A stretch of DNA of 64,000 bases from Thiomicrospira sp. XS5 (GTDB lineage: Bacteria > Pseudomonadota > Gammaproteobacteria > Thiomicrospirales > Thiomicrospiraceae), in NCBI RefSeq assembly GCF_001507555.1, contig NZ_LQBO01000001.1, positions 1,488,001-1,552,000 of the forward strand, written 5' to 3'. Numbering within the stretch: position 1 is the stretch's first letter; each line of letters starts with the position of its first letter. The notes beneath the pieces are model-generated. The model made no database searches and had not been told where the DNA came from. It was given only the letters and a program-made list of their open reading frames with translations. Positions 24,548 to 32,637 of this stretch are shown one piece after another. The position numbers were made by a program, and so were the translations under genes.

Positions 24548-25366
24548 ATGAAAATATTCGCGTTAAGTTTGTCTGTTGTTGCTGCTTTTTTCATCGAAAG
24601 TGTTTCGTTCGATGCGCAAGCGGGTGAACAGGCGCAGGCCAAACAATCGAATAGCCCACATTATTCCTTGCGCAAATACGCACACGTGCAAACGTTTTAC
24701 GATTTAACGGCGGAAGAGGCGGTTAAAATCGGTTTGAAAGACAATGTTCCGCCCGCGGCGATATTGGCGATTGCGGGGTGGGAATCCGGTTATGGGCAAG
24801 GCTATGTGGCACAGATCACCGGCAATATTCTGAGCTTGGGCGCGCGGAAGGGCGAGGCGGAATTGCCGCCGCTGACCTTGCCGAGAAATCGAGCCACCAA
24901 TCAGATTATGATTGATGTCGATAAGGCGAAACGCATGCCGAAAGATGAGGTGGTTTGGCAAAAAAGACCGCCGAGCCTGAAGAAGGATTATCGCCCGAAA
25001 CCTTATGCGGGAACGGCGAATAATCTGCTGTATTTCCGAAACCATCCGCAAGCGTTAAAACTGGCGTATGCCGATGTGATGCGGGATTTTTCCAGCAGTT
25101 GGATCAGTGAAAAATCCAAAGTGCCGGTGTTTTTTAAAGCGGCGGAGAACATGGACAAGCTGGTGAAACGTGACGGCAAAACGGCGTTATTGAACTGTCA
25201 GGTGGCGAAAGATTTTGTGAAAAGCATTGGCGGCCAACCGAGAAGTTTTAATATTCGCCCGGCGTGGATTACGCACGTGAATAAGGTGATGGATAATGCC
25301 GGTTTGTGCGCCTTGACTCAAGATGTGTATAAAGGGGAAAGCTTTAAATTGGCGTGGTTGCGTTAA
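24548..25366 (+). CDS. Bax-like glucosaminidase-domain protein, secreted
   Basis: A 272-residue protein with a signal peptide (MKIFALSLSVVAAFFIESVS, cleavage probably after AQA). The mature part has the glucosaminidase-domain pattern: PPAAILAIAGWESGYG with the catalytic-type Glu, NILSLGARKGE, and YAGTANNLLYFRNHPQA. Such enzymes cut N-acetylglucosaminyl bonds in peptidoglycan; the role of Bax itself is unclear. A broken copy lies at 19067. The gene ends at a strong palindromic terminator. Confidence 0.82.
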   Translation: MKIFALSLSVVAAFFIESVSFDAQAGEQAQAKQSNSPHYSLRKYAHVQTFYDLTAEEAVKIGLKDNVPPAAILAIAGWESGYGQGYVAQITGNILSLGARKGEAELPPLTLPRNRATNQIMIDVDKAKRMPKDEVVWQKRPPSLKKDYRPKPYAGTANNLLYFRNHPQALKLAYADVMRDFSSSWISEKSKVPVFFKAAENMDKLVKRDGKTALLNCQVAKDFVKSIGGQPRSFNIRPAWITHVNKVMDNAGLCALTQDVYKGESFKLAWLR

Positions 25367-25400
25367 ACGCATTTGCTTAAACGCGATTTTCCGAATATTC

Positions 25401-25426
25401 AAAAACCACCAGGCCTGGTGGTTTTT
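25401..25426. terminator. Bidirectional palindromic terminator with CCAGGCCTGG core
   Basis: A perfect 26-bp palindrome: five A, CCACCAGG, CCTGGTGG, five T. It lies between the converging ends of the glucosaminidase gene and the host-attachment family gene and fits both as terminator. Confidence 0.9.
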
Positions 25427-25456
25427 TATGTCTGCGTTTTAATCCAAACGCTGGTG

Positions 25457-25894
25457 TTAGAGTTCAAACGCGCCCTTGATGCTGTCGACGTTTTGTCGGT
25501 TCAGGTCTTTGGCCAGAAATATTTTGATTTTGTTCAGGGTGGAGTCCTTGAGGTTGTCTTTAATCTGGGCGTGAATCGGTTTGGAAATGGAGACATAGAG
25601 TTTGCCGGGATGCTGTTTGGCGAAGTGGTTGATGAATTCCGCCAGGCTTTCGATTAGGCGAGCTTCTCGTTCCATCCCGCTTTTGGTTTCGAAGGTGCTG
25701 TGGCCGCCCGAAACGGCGTTGGAATAATCGCCGGCTTTGTCGCTATAAATTTCCGACAGTTTGGCGTGGCCTTCGATATTGTCAATAGCCTGATAGGCCT
25801 GCAGGGAGTTGGTTTTTTGTTCCGTTTGCTGGATGGAAAAGACCTTTAGATTTCCTAGGTCCGCGAGGATGGCATAGCCGATCGTGGTGCTCAT
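25457..25894 (-). CDS. Host-attachment family protein
   Basis: A 145-residue protein resembling the family named for attachment to host cells (PF10116), with IGYAILADLGNLKVFSIQQ at the N-terminus, a central SGGHSTFETKSGMEREARLIESLAEF and C-terminal FLAKDLNRQ. In free-living bacteria the function is uncertain. The ATG at 25894 follows a near-ideal AAAGGAGGTGACT, so the longer frame from 25936 is not used. The leader upstream carries half of a 16-bp inverted repeat. Confidence 0.8.
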   Translation of the reverse strand: MSTTIGYAILADLGNLKVFSIQQTEQKTNSLQAYQAIDNIEGHAKLSEIYSDKAGDYSNAVSGGHSTFETKSGMEREARLIESLAEFINHFAKQHPGKLYVSISKPIHAQIKDNLKDSTLNKIKIFLAKDLNRQNVDSIKGAFEL

Positions 25895-25923
25895 AGTCAC
25901 CTCCTTTGAGTTGGTGTGAATAA

Positions 25924-26083
25924 GAGAGCTTTGCACGGGGTGGATACACGGCTAAAAATGGCTAAAATTTCCCTGAATGTCGTTGAAAAACTCGTTAATA
26001 GCCAGCTATTAGCTTCGTTTTCCGCCTAATTCAGAAAAATTTTATCTAATTTTTTCCTCGCGTCCCACCCGTGCAAAGCTCTC
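25924..26083. repeat. 16-bp inverted repeat with 128-base spacer, upstream of host-attachment gene
   Basis: GAGAGCTTTGCACGGG (25924-25939) is exactly mirrored at 26068-26083. Between the arms is AT-rich sequence with a smaller inverted repeat, AATAGC/GCTATT near 25995-26008. The arrangement lies in the presumed 5' leader or promoter of the minus-strand host-attachment gene. It may be a long-range RNA stem or the ends of a small element. The rest of 25895-26315 shows no gene. Confidence 0.6.
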
Positions 26084-26260
26084 AATAAGACAATAAAAAG
26101 GCTAAAAGAATCATCAATTTTTTATTCTAATGAAATCGTGTCATACCTCAATCTAAATGATATTAGCCATCACCGAAATTGACCTGATTGTTTTGGAAGG
26201 AAAGCGCCAAACCGGTGCTAGAAGAGGGATATTTAATTTCATGAAAAGATGATTGAGAAA

Positions 26261-26280
26261 TCACCAGGCCTGGTGGTTTT
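26261..26280. repeat. CCAGGCCTGG palindrome downstream of DUF2470 gene
   Basis: CACCAGGCCTGGTG with flanking AAAT and GTTT forms a hairpin with one mismatch, 36 bp past the stop of the minus-strand DUF2470 gene, and probably acts as its terminator. Confidence 0.8.
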
Positions 26281-26315
26281 TACATTTCGACAATGACGCG
26301 AGCAAGCACAAGCAT

Positions 26316-26597
26316 TTAATCGGTTTTGGCGGCCAATAGGCTGTGTGCTTGTTTGGCCATTTCCACCAACACGACATGGGCGTCTTTGGCGGTTTGCACC
26401 GGGCTGGTGAGCGGAATCGCGAGGCGTTCGTCGTTTTCCAATGCCAGTACGATTTCGGTTTCCGTCAGGTCGATCATTTTGGCGGCGGTGACGTCCTTGC
26501 GGTTGGCAAAGGCGTGGGCGTAGCGTACCAAAGCATCGCCGTGATCGTCATTCATGTGGCCGATAATGCGTTCAAGTTCGTCGGGGGTAATGCTCAT
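26316..26597 (-). CDS. DUF2470 (HugZ-like C-terminal) domain protein
   Basis: A 93-residue protein made only of the DUF2470 domain: IIGHMNDDHGDALVRYAHAF near the N-terminus and MIDLTETEIVL in the middle. In HugZ and related heme-linked proteins this domain is the C-terminal part beside a flavin-reductase-like barrel; here it stands alone. A role in heme binding is possible but not shown. The start has CAAGGAGACACC upstream. Confidence 0.85.
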   Translation of the reverse strand: MSITPDELERIIGHMNDDHGDALVRYAHAFANRKDVTAAKMIDLTETEIVLALENDERLAIPLTSPVQTAKDAHVVLVEMAKQAHSLLAAKTD

Positions 26598-26746
26598 GGT
26601 GTCTCCTTGCTCTGAGAGTGTCGTCGCCCTAGAATAATAAACCGCAGTTTACCAAACCATCCATATTAAAATATTCAACACAACTTTAAAACCTGTTCAA
26701 AGCCCGCCGAGATGTTTGGCGGGTTTGTACGATGATGAGAGACGAT

Positions 26747-27400
26747 ATGAATTTAAATGACATCCTAAACACCCGTTACGCGACCAAGAAATTCGACCCG
26801 ACGAAACGTTTGACCGACGAGCAGTTTGAACAGGTGAAGGCGTTATTGCGCTTGAGCCCGTCGTCGGTGAATTCGCAGCCTTGGCATTTTGTGCTGGCGA
26901 GTTCGGCGGACGGCAAGGCGCGTTTGGCCAAGGGCGCGGAAGGCGCTTATGCGGCGAATCATCCGAAAATTATGGATGCATCGCATGTGGTGCTGTTTTG
27001 CGCCAAAACCGATATTTCCGATGCGTATTTGCAGAAGGTGACGGATCAGGAAGACGCCGACGGCCGTTTCCCGAAACCGGAAGCCAAAGAGATGGCGCTG
27101 AAAGTGCGCGGCTTCTACGCCGATTTGCATCGCAAGGAATGGGATGACGTCGCTTGCTGGACGCAAAAACAGGTGTATTTGAATATCGGCAATCTGTTGC
27201 TGGGCGCGGGCATGTTGGGCATTGATGGGGTGCCGATTGAAGGCGTGGATTTGGAGGTGTTGAATCAGGAATTCGATTTACCGAACCAAGGTTTGACCGC
27301 CGTGGCGGTGGTGGCGCTGGGCTTCCATGCCGAAGACGATTTCAATGCGCAGTTGCCGAAATCGCGTTTTTCCGAAGACGAATTGTTTACGCTGCTGTAA
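26747..27400 (+). CDS. nfsB: Oxygen-insensitive NAD(P)H nitroreductase NfsB
   Basis: An FMN flavoenzyme of 217 residues reducing nitro compounds, quinones and dihydropteridine. It aligns end to end with E. coli NfsB: SPSSVNSQPWHFVLASS, DASHVVLFCAKT, DQEDADGRFPKPEAK, KQVYLNIGNLLLGAGMLGID, and FNAQLPKSRF. The ATG at 26747 (GAGAGACGAT upstream) matches the usual N-terminus better than two ATGs at 26732 and 26735. Confidence 0.95.
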   Translation: MNLNDILNTRYATKKFDPTKRLTDEQFEQVKALLRLSPSSVNSQPWHFVLASSADGKARLAKGAEGAYAANHPKIMDASHVVLFCAKTDISDAYLQKVTDQEDADGRFPKPEAKEMALKVRGFYADLHRKEWDDVACWTQKQVYLNIGNLLLGAGMLGIDGVPIEGVDLEVLNQEFDLPNQGLTAVAVVALGFHAEDDFNAQLPKSRFSEDELFTLL

Positions 27401-27462
27401 AGCGTTAAACCTTTTACCTTCTCAAGGCTTCCAACTGCGCGATGCTTGGTCTGGCAATATAA

Positions 27463-27487
27463 AAACCGGCCAGGCCTGGGCGGTTTG
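27463..27487. repeat. CCAGGCCTGG palindrome between convergent genes
   Basis: AAACCGGCCAGG faces CCTGGGCGGTTT, nearly a perfect stem, between the converging ends of nfsB and the DUF89 gene. It is a likely bidirectional terminator. Confidence 0.8.
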
Positions 27488-27500
27488 GCCGTTGGAGCTT

Positions 27501-28349
27501 TTAAACCTTGTCCGCCGTTTCTTCCTTCCATAAAATCATATCCTTTACCGCTTGCCCGGTGGCCTTTGCAATCACCTGGCATTTGACGATAAACAAATAA
27601 TAGGTATCCCGGGGTGTTTGCTGGTACAGGCTTTCGAAATTGCCCATGCCTTTGGCCAGCACGATATCCGCTTCTTGAAAGCGTTTCATGGCGGTTTCGT
27701 TGGCTTCGCTTAAATCAAAACCGGGGGTGGCCACGCCGGTATCGATGACTTCCGCCGTGCCTTCAAAAATGGCGGCTTCTTTGAGTGTTACGTCGTTAAT
27801 GACCGGCTGTCCACGCACGAAAAAGGTCAGGTGGATATGGGGATGCTGTTGTTTGATGATTTTCAGTAGATGTAAATCCAAAATGTGTTCGCCGACATTC
27901 TCACCGATGAGCACGAGTGATTGCGCAGAAGCGAGATCGGTTTCCAGCTTGTGGAGGTCGTTTTTGGCAAACGGCTGGTGGAAGTGGGAATCCACCGTGG
28001 TTTGAAGGTTGAATTGGTTGGGCGCGCCAAAATCGATGACATTGCCGATGACGCTGAGCTTTAAAGCATCCGCTAGGGTGGTGCTTTGAGTGGTGTCGAT
28101 TTTTTGGGCTTGGATGATGGCCTGTTGCTTGGCTTCGGCGACCGGGTCTTCGATGTCGGTAATATCACTGATGGCTTGATAGATGTCTTTGGCGATTTGA
28201 GGCGCAGTGGAATCCAAAGTATGACACTGCAAAATCTGTGCGGCACGATCCAAAACGGCTTTGCATTGGTTGTTATCCAGGTTCAGAAGGCGACTGGTTT
28301 TCAGTGCCTGGCTGTACAGACAAGAAAAGCATTCGGGTTGGGATTTCAT
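27501..28349 (-). CDS. DUF89/ARMT1-like family protein
   Basis: A protein of about 282 residues. The N-terminal ECFSCLYSQALKTSRLL with its CxxC, the mid-protein VIGNVIDFGAPNQF, and LVLIGENVGEHILDLHLL followed by IVLAKGMGNFESL near the C-terminus are typical of DUF89 metal-dependent phosphatases thought to repair or remove damaged phospho-metabolites. The Asn/Asp residues of GEN and GMGNFE would form the metal site. The ATG at 28349 has GGAG at nine bases; a GTG at 28358 is less likely. Confidence 0.85.
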   Translation of the reverse strand: MKSQPECFSCLYSQALKTSRLLNLDNNQCKAVLDRAAQILQCHTLDSTAPQIAKDIYQAISDITDIEDPVAEAKQQAIIQAQKIDTTQSTTLADALKLSVIGNVIDFGAPNQFNLQTTVDSHFHQPFAKNDLHKLETDLASAQSLVLIGENVGEHILDLHLLKIIKQQHPHIHLTFFVRGQPVINDVTLKEAAIFEGTAEVIDTGVATPGFDLSEANETAMKRFQEADIVLAKGMGNFESLYQQTPRDTYYLFIVKCQVIAKATGQAVKDMILWKEETADKV

Positions 28350-28480
28350 GTTAATCACTCCAAGAATGGTTTCAGTGTATCAAACCGAACGGATGAAAAA
28401 TCTTTTTATTCAAACCCTTACGGAAAGATGAATAAACTATTAAATATTTATATATACATATAAAATTAATTTATTTTTAA

Positions 28481-28508
28481 TTGACAGGGCATGTCGCTTC
28501 ATTATAAT
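28481..28508 (+). promoter_or_regulatory. Consensus sigma-70 promoter
   Basis: TTGACA (28481-28486), 16-base spacer, TATAAT (28503-28508): both hexamers perfect, in an AT-rich stretch. The only downstream gene before a hairpin is the 47-codon reading frame at 28576. Confidence 0.85.
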
Positions 28509-28575
28509 CATAAGTAAATATTATCTAGTATTAAATATATTTATTGTTCTGTTATTTTGTCAGGAGACATTGATT

Positions 28576-28719
28576 ATGAAAAGCCGTAGTGAATTAAAAT
28601 CCATCGCCAAGAAAGGGTCTTCTTTTCATGGTTTGTTTGAAGTGGCCTTTATTTCTTCCCTTTTACCGATTGCTTTCTTGAGCTCTGTGTCGGTTGCGTT
28701 AACGAACGCTACACTATAA
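28576..28719 (+). CDS. Small hydrophobic protein, 47 residues
   Basis: An unlisted short gene with a perfect sigma-70 promoter 68 bp upstream, a CAGGAGAC ribosome site at the right distance and a GC hairpin 17 bp after its stop. The protein has a basic N-terminus (MKSRSELKSIAKKG) and a hydrophobic segment FEVAFISSLLPIAFLSSVSV long enough to span or enter a membrane. It could be a membrane peptide, a toxin or a leader-type peptide. I know no family for it. A 78-codon frame on the other strand overlaps it but lacks comparable signals. Confidence 0.65.
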   Translation: MKSRSELKSIAKKGSSFHGLFEVAFISSLLPIAFLSSVSVALTNATL

Positions 28720-28735
28720 GGTCCTTTCTTATGTT

Positions 28736-28754
28736 CCCCGGCGTCTAGCCGGGG
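28736..28754 (+). terminator. GC-rich hairpin after the small protein gene
   Basis: CCCCGGC, loop GTCTA, GCCGGGG, followed by CATTCCTTTATTTT. The T-run is interrupted, so termination may be partial, but position and strength fit the end of the small transcript. Confidence 0.65.
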
Positions 28755-28966
28755 CATTCCTTTATTTTCCATATCGCTTTTTCCCATTTCTGAAACCAAA
28801 TTTGTAATGACGTACTTTGCGCTGATTTCCAAGCCTGATCGGTTGGGCTGTTTTCGATTCATTCTTGATGAGTGAGTGGCACGAAGCGTGAAGGGATAAA
28901 TATCGTCATGGTGCCTAAATCTTATATAATCGAGTTAAGTATTTTTGATTATGACAGGTGAAATGC

Positions 28967-29482
28967 ATGGGTGAACTGATTGAATTGGCGTTGCGTAATT
29001 TCCCGTTAACGGCCTTGATTTTAGGGCTATTGAGTGCGGGAGTGTCGTTGGCGCTGTATGCGCGAACCCAACCGTTGACCCAAGCGGTGGTAATGGAGCG
29101 GGTGTTTGCGTATTTCATGCTGTTTGCGGTGGGCATCGCCTATCTATACAACTTTGTGATCCATGTGTTTTTCGCGGAGATGGCGGCGCATTTCATCGGC
29201 TGGCCGAACAGCCCGTTCCAGTACGAAGTGGGCTTTGCCAGCCTGGGCTTCGGCATTGTGGGCGTGCTGGCGTTCCGTCAAGGGTGGGCGTTTCGAGCGG
29301 CGGCGATTACCGGCCCGGCGTTTTTCACCTGGGGCGCCGCGGCGGGTCATGTCTATCAAATCATCCAACACCATAACTTCGCACCCGGCAACGCGGGCGT
29401 GGTGTTGTGGACGGATATTTTCTTGCCGGTCATCGCGTATGGATTACTGTATTGGCAGTATCGCGTTAATCAGGCCAAATAA
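28967..29482 (+). CDS. DUF6790-like integral membrane protein
   Basis: A 171-residue protein with five hydrophobic segments, including TALILGLLSAGVSLALYA and AYFMLFAVGIAYLYNFVIH. Conserved-looking polar residues sit in GWPNSPFQYEVGFASLGFG and HVYQIIQHHNFAPGNAGVVLWTD, a pattern I associate with DUF6790. Function unknown. The ATG at 28967 has AGGTGAA upstream and is in frame with GTG 28958, which is less likely. Followed 19 bp later by a HAD gene on the same strand, perhaps co-transcribed. Confidence 0.75.
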   Translation: MGELIELALRNFPLTALILGLLSAGVSLALYARTQPLTQAVVMERVFAYFMLFAVGIAYLYNFVIHVFFAEMAAHFIGWPNSPFQYEVGFASLGFGIVGVLAFRQGWAFRAAAITGPAFFTWGAAAGHVYQIIQHHNFAPGNAGVVLWTDIFLPVIAYGLLYWQYRVNQAK

Positions 29483-29501
29483 AGCTGTTTGGGCGGTATA
29501 G

Positions 29502-30113
29502 ATGACCGACAGTTTCAACGGCACGATTTTCATTGACTTCGACGGCGTGGTGCGTCACTGGGCGGGAGACGACATTCATGCCTGCGAGGCAGGCTTGAAG
29601 GTGCCGACGGGCACTTTGTTTCAAGCCGCGTTTGATCGAGATCGTTTGCATCCGGCCATTACCGGGGCGGTGTGTCATGAAGCTTGGGAAGCGTCGGTCA
29701 AGCAGTGTTTAACAGACGCGTTTTCAAAAACGGTCGCGGAAGGCTTGATGCAGGCCTGGCAAAAAGCGGACTATATTATCGATTTCGATTTGCTGGCGGA
29801 TATTCAAGCACTGGCCCCGCAAGCCAAGCTGGTTTTGGCGACGAATGCCACGACCAAACTGGCGGAGGATCTCAAACAATCCAATCTGATGTCGGTCTTT
29901 AATGCAGTCGTCAACTCGTCGGACATCGCTTTGGCCAAACCCGAACGGGGCTTTTTCGAAAAAGCCTTATCCATGACCCATACCACGGCAGAGACATCGG
30001 TTTTCATTGACGACAATGAACGGAATGTTCAGGTGGCGGCCAATATCGGTTTTTCCGCTGTTTGTTACCAGAACAAACCGCAAGTGTTGAGGTTTATTGA
30101 AAATCTCCTGTGA
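29502..30113 (+). CDS. HAD family hydrolase
   Basis: A 203-residue haloacid-dehalogenase-like hydrolase: nucleophile motif FIDFDGVVRHW, Thr in LVLATNAT, Lys in SSDIALAKPERGFF and acidic motif FIDDNERNV. The cap is the small helical type (subfamily IA). Substrate unknown. CAGGCCTGG occurs within it at 29751. Confidence 0.88.
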   Translation: MTDSFNGTIFIDFDGVVRHWAGDDIHACEAGLKVPTGTLFQAAFDRDRLHPAITGAVCHEAWEASVKQCLTDAFSKTVAEGLMQAWQKADYIIDFDLLADIQALAPQAKLVLATNATTKLAEDLKQSNLMSVFNAVVNSSDIALAKPERGFFEKALSMTHTTAETSVFIDDNERNVQVAANIGFSAVCYQNKPQVLRFIENLL

Positions 30114-30220
30114 TAGGCTTTAAGCTTCCTGAAAATGGGGTTTTTACCTGAATCGAGTATGCTATCCTGTCGCACTTTAAAGGCGAACCAAAACAAGAGT
30201 AGCAAGAATAGACAGACACT

Positions 30221-30826
30221 ATGTGGAACGACACTTACGATACGGAACATTACGTTTACGGCACCGAACCGAATGATTTTTTACGCGAACACGTTAACCA
30301 TCTGCCGAAAGGCAAGGTGTTGTGTCTGGCCGAAGGCGAAGGGCGTAATGCGGTTTTTCTAGCTAAGTTAGGCTATGACGTCACGGCGGTGGATTTATCA
30401 CACGTTGGCTTGCAGAAGGCCGAGCGTCTGGCCGAAGAAAACCAAGTGGAAATCGAAACCGTCTGTGCCGACCTGGCGCAGTTTGATTTGGGCGAAGAAG
30501 CTTGGGACGGTATCGTGTCGATTTTCTGCCATTTGCCGTCGGCATTACGGGCGGATGTGTATCATCGCGTGCAGACGGCTTTGAAACCCAACGGCGTGTT
30601 TTTGGTAGAAGGCTATACGCCATTACAGTTATCTTATAAAACCGGTGGGCCGCCGGTGGCGGAAATGATGGTGTCGCAAAGCGTTTTGGAACAGGAGTTA
30701 CCGCAAATGGATTTTAGGCATTTGTCGGAGATGGAGCGCCATGTTGTGGAAGGCACCAACCACACCGGGCTGGGGCATGTGGTGCAGTGCATCGGAGTGA
30801 AAACGCCGGCTAGGACGCTGGCATAA
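30221..30826 (+). CDS. SAM-dependent methyltransferase, TehB/thiopurine-like
   Basis: A 201-residue class I methyltransferase. The N-terminal WNDTYDTEHYVYGTEPNDFL and the motif I VLCLAEGEGRNAVFLAKLGYDVTAVDLS (in parts LAEGEGRNAVFLA and VTAVDLS) are typical of a common bacterial group related to tellurite-resistance TehB. The catalytic target is unknown. It stands apart from its neighbours by about 110 bp on each side. Confidence 0.85.
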   Translation: MWNDTYDTEHYVYGTEPNDFLREHVNHLPKGKVLCLAEGEGRNAVFLAKLGYDVTAVDLSHVGLQKAERLAEENQVEIETVCADLAQFDLGEEAWDGIVSIFCHLPSALRADVYHRVQTALKPNGVFLVEGYTPLQLSYKTGGPPVAEMMVSQSVLEQELPQMDFRHLSEMERHVVEGTNHTGLGHVVQCIGVKTPARTLA

Positions 30827-30950
30827 GCCGAAGGGACTCGGAAACGGTTCGGCCGTTTCAAGCGGTTTAACAGGAAGCGGCCGGTCATCGAATGATAATG
30901 GAAGCGCTTTCGACACAGGTTGAAGTGTTTTCAATATGGGAGATAGAAAT

Positions 30951-31271
30951 ATGAAAATCGCTTTTTCGAGCCCAAATGGAAAAACGTTGGCGGGGCATGC
31001 GGGTAAATGTCCGGGTTTTGTGGTGATGGAGGTGAAAGAGGGAGACGTTACTTCATCTCTGCGAGTAAAACTGGCGAAAGATCAAGTGTTCAGCCAGTTA
31101 GCCGGGCCTTTGTCGGCTTTGCCGGAACACCCGTTGCAGGGCATTGATAAACTGGTCACCAAAGGGTGTGGTGAAGGCCTGGTTCGGCGTTTGGCGAGCG
31201 ACGGCATCGAAGTGATTGTCACCGATGTGGACACGCCGGAAGCGTTTATGGAAACGCTGACAAAGGTCTAA
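30951..31271 (+). CDS. NifB/NifX-family (dinitrogenase iron-molybdenum cofactor fold) protein
   Basis: A 106-residue protein with the NifX/NifB-C/VnfX fold: MKIAFSSPNGKTLAGHAGKCPGF, central KLVTKGCGEGLVRRL with a Cys, and IEVIVTDVDTPEAF. Outside nitrogen fixers, such proteins may bind metal clusters. The ATG at 30951 has GGGAG upstream; the frame extends to a GTG/ATG-less region before it. No nif genes are near. Confidence 0.85.
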   Translation: MKIAFSSPNGKTLAGHAGKCPGFVVMEVKEGDVTSSLRVKLAKDQVFSQLAGPLSALPEHPLQGIDKLVTKGCGEGLVRRLASDGIEVIVTDVDTPEAFMETLTKV

Positions 31272-31458
31272 ATAACATTGGTTTTTCACATGGACTGCGA
31301 GCGGTGTGAGCCTTATTTAATTTAGGCTATTGTAACGATTAAAATTCTTTGTGCAGACAATGCCCGAATCGCTTGTCGTTTGGGGCGCTTTCTGTCAAGA
31401 TGAAATAGACGATTAATCAATATAACGCAATATTATGCAATATAACGGAGAAAAGGAT

Positions 31459-31908
31459 ATGTCTGTTATTAACCAGCTAAAAACCATCCAAGCGGATGCG
31501 CACGCTTATTACCTTCAACTGCACCAAATTCACTGGTTGGTTCAGGGAACGCGATTCAAAGCCATGCACGAGATGACGGAAGGCTACTATGAGCGCATGT
31601 CGGAACTGTATGACGACGCGGCTGAGCGTTTGCTGCAGAAGGGCGCTTTGCCATTGTTGAATTTGGATGAATTAAAAGCAGCGAGCACGCTTCCGGCATT
31701 GACGGAAACGCGTTTTGACGAGAAAGCGGTTCTGGCGTATGTGGAGTCGATGTTGGCGCATTGGATTAAAGCGTTTAAAGCACTGGCCGAAGCCGCCGAA
31801 GCGGAAGACGACCGCGTTACCACCGCCATTGCCGACGAGCAGATGGAAGTGCTGGAAAAAGACGACTGGATGTTGAAAGCGACTAAAGGCGAAGCGGTTT
31901 ATAAATAA
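31459..31908 (+). CDS. dps: Dps-family DNA-binding ferritin
   Basis: A 149-residue ferritin-like protein that oxidises and stores iron and may shield DNA. Inter-subunit ferroxidase residues appear in LHQIHWLVQG (His) and EGYYERMSELYDDAAERLL (Asp/Glu). The N-terminus is short, without a Lys-rich tail. The ATG at 31459 has GGAGAAAAGGAT upstream and is preferred to the one at 31435. Ends at a strong terminator. Confidence 0.9.
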   Translation: MSVINQLKTIQADAHAYYLQLHQIHWLVQGTRFKAMHEMTEGYYERMSELYDDAAERLLQKGALPLLNLDELKAASTLPALTETRFDEKAVLAYVESMLAHWIKAFKALAEAAEAEDDRVTTAIADEQMEVLEKDDWMLKATKGEAVYK

Positions 31909-31965
31909 GCGCAAAGCCATCCGGTGAAAATGACGGGGTGCTTTGTGCTCTGGTCGTTCCAATCG

Positions 31966-32004
31966 AAAAAGCCACGCATGATGAAGTTCATGTGTGGCTT
32001 TTTT
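31966..32004 (+). terminator. Intrinsic terminator of dps
   Basis: AAAAAGCCAC pairs with GTGGCTTTTT, extended by GCATGA with TTCATG, 16 pairs in all with a six-base loop and six T. Confidence 0.92.
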
Positions 32005-32027
32005 GGTTTCAGTCATGGCTAAAACGG

Positions 32028-32037
32028 CCAGGCCTGG
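32028..32037. repeat. CCAGGCCTGG palindrome between convergent genes
   Basis: Full element 20 bp beyond the stop of the minus-strand deaminase gene and 24 bp after the dps terminator. Confidence 0.85.
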
Positions 32038-32056
32038 TGAAAAACGTTATAACGGG

Positions 32057-32515
32057 TCAGTGGTCGCATTGGCCGATGTCTTCGTTCCAGATGTCCGGCG
32101 ATTGTTCGATGAAACGCGCCATGAGCTGTTTGCAATGCTCGTCGTCGAGCAGAATGACCTTGACGCCGGCTTCTTTTAACCAATCCAAGTGGCCTTCAAA
32201 GTTTGCGTTTTCGCCGATGACGACGGTGCCGATGCCGAACTGGCGAATCAAACCGGAGCAATACCAGCAGGGCGCCAGTGTGGTGACCAAAATGGTGTCG
32301 CGATAACAGCGCTGGCGTCCGGCATTGCGAAAGGCGGCGGTTTCACCGTGAACGCTCGGGTCGTCATCCTGTACCCGTCGGTTTCGGCCTTTGCCGAGCA
32401 ATCGACCTTGTTGGTCGAATAATGCCGCGCCGACCGGCACGCCGCCTTCCTCAAAACCGGCTTGCGCTTCCGCCAAGGCGGGCGCCAGTAGCGCTTGATA
32501 ATCCAACGAATCCAT
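32057..32515 (-). CDS. Cytosine-deaminase-like nucleoside deaminase
   Basis: A 152-residue zinc deaminase with HGETAAFRNAG (zinc His and catalytic Glu) and TLAPCWYCSGLI (PCxxC zinc ligands). The HGE form and the overall match resemble yeast-type cytosine deaminase rather than TadA or cytidine deaminase, so conversion of cytosine to uracil or deamination of a related base is likely. No signal peptide. The start has CAGAAGGAACCGCA upstream. Confidence 0.85.
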   Translation of the reverse strand: MDSLDYQALLAPALAEAQAGFEEGGVPVGAALFDQQGRLLGKGRNRRVQDDDPSVHGETAAFRNAGRQRCYRDTILVTTLAPCWYCSGLIRQFGIGTVVIGENANFEGHLDWLKEAGVKVILLDDEHCKQLMARFIEQSPDIWNEDIGQCDH

Positions 32516-32637
32516 TGCGGTTCCTTCTGTTTGGAAAGAGAGTTTTTCACCCGCGTTCAGTGTAACCGATTCCCTGCTTTTGGGCGATTTATGCTATGAT
32601 GCCTGCCTTTATTGATAAGTAACTTGAGTATTGAATT

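Noticed and set aside
28626-28862. 78-codon minus-strand frame over the small protein gene
   Set aside because: No promoter or good ribosome site was seen, whereas the plus-strand frame has a perfect promoter, ribosome site and hairpin.
31098-31271. Nitrogen-fixation function for the NifX-like protein
   Set aside because: No other nif gene is in the window and this fold is common in non-fixing bacteria.
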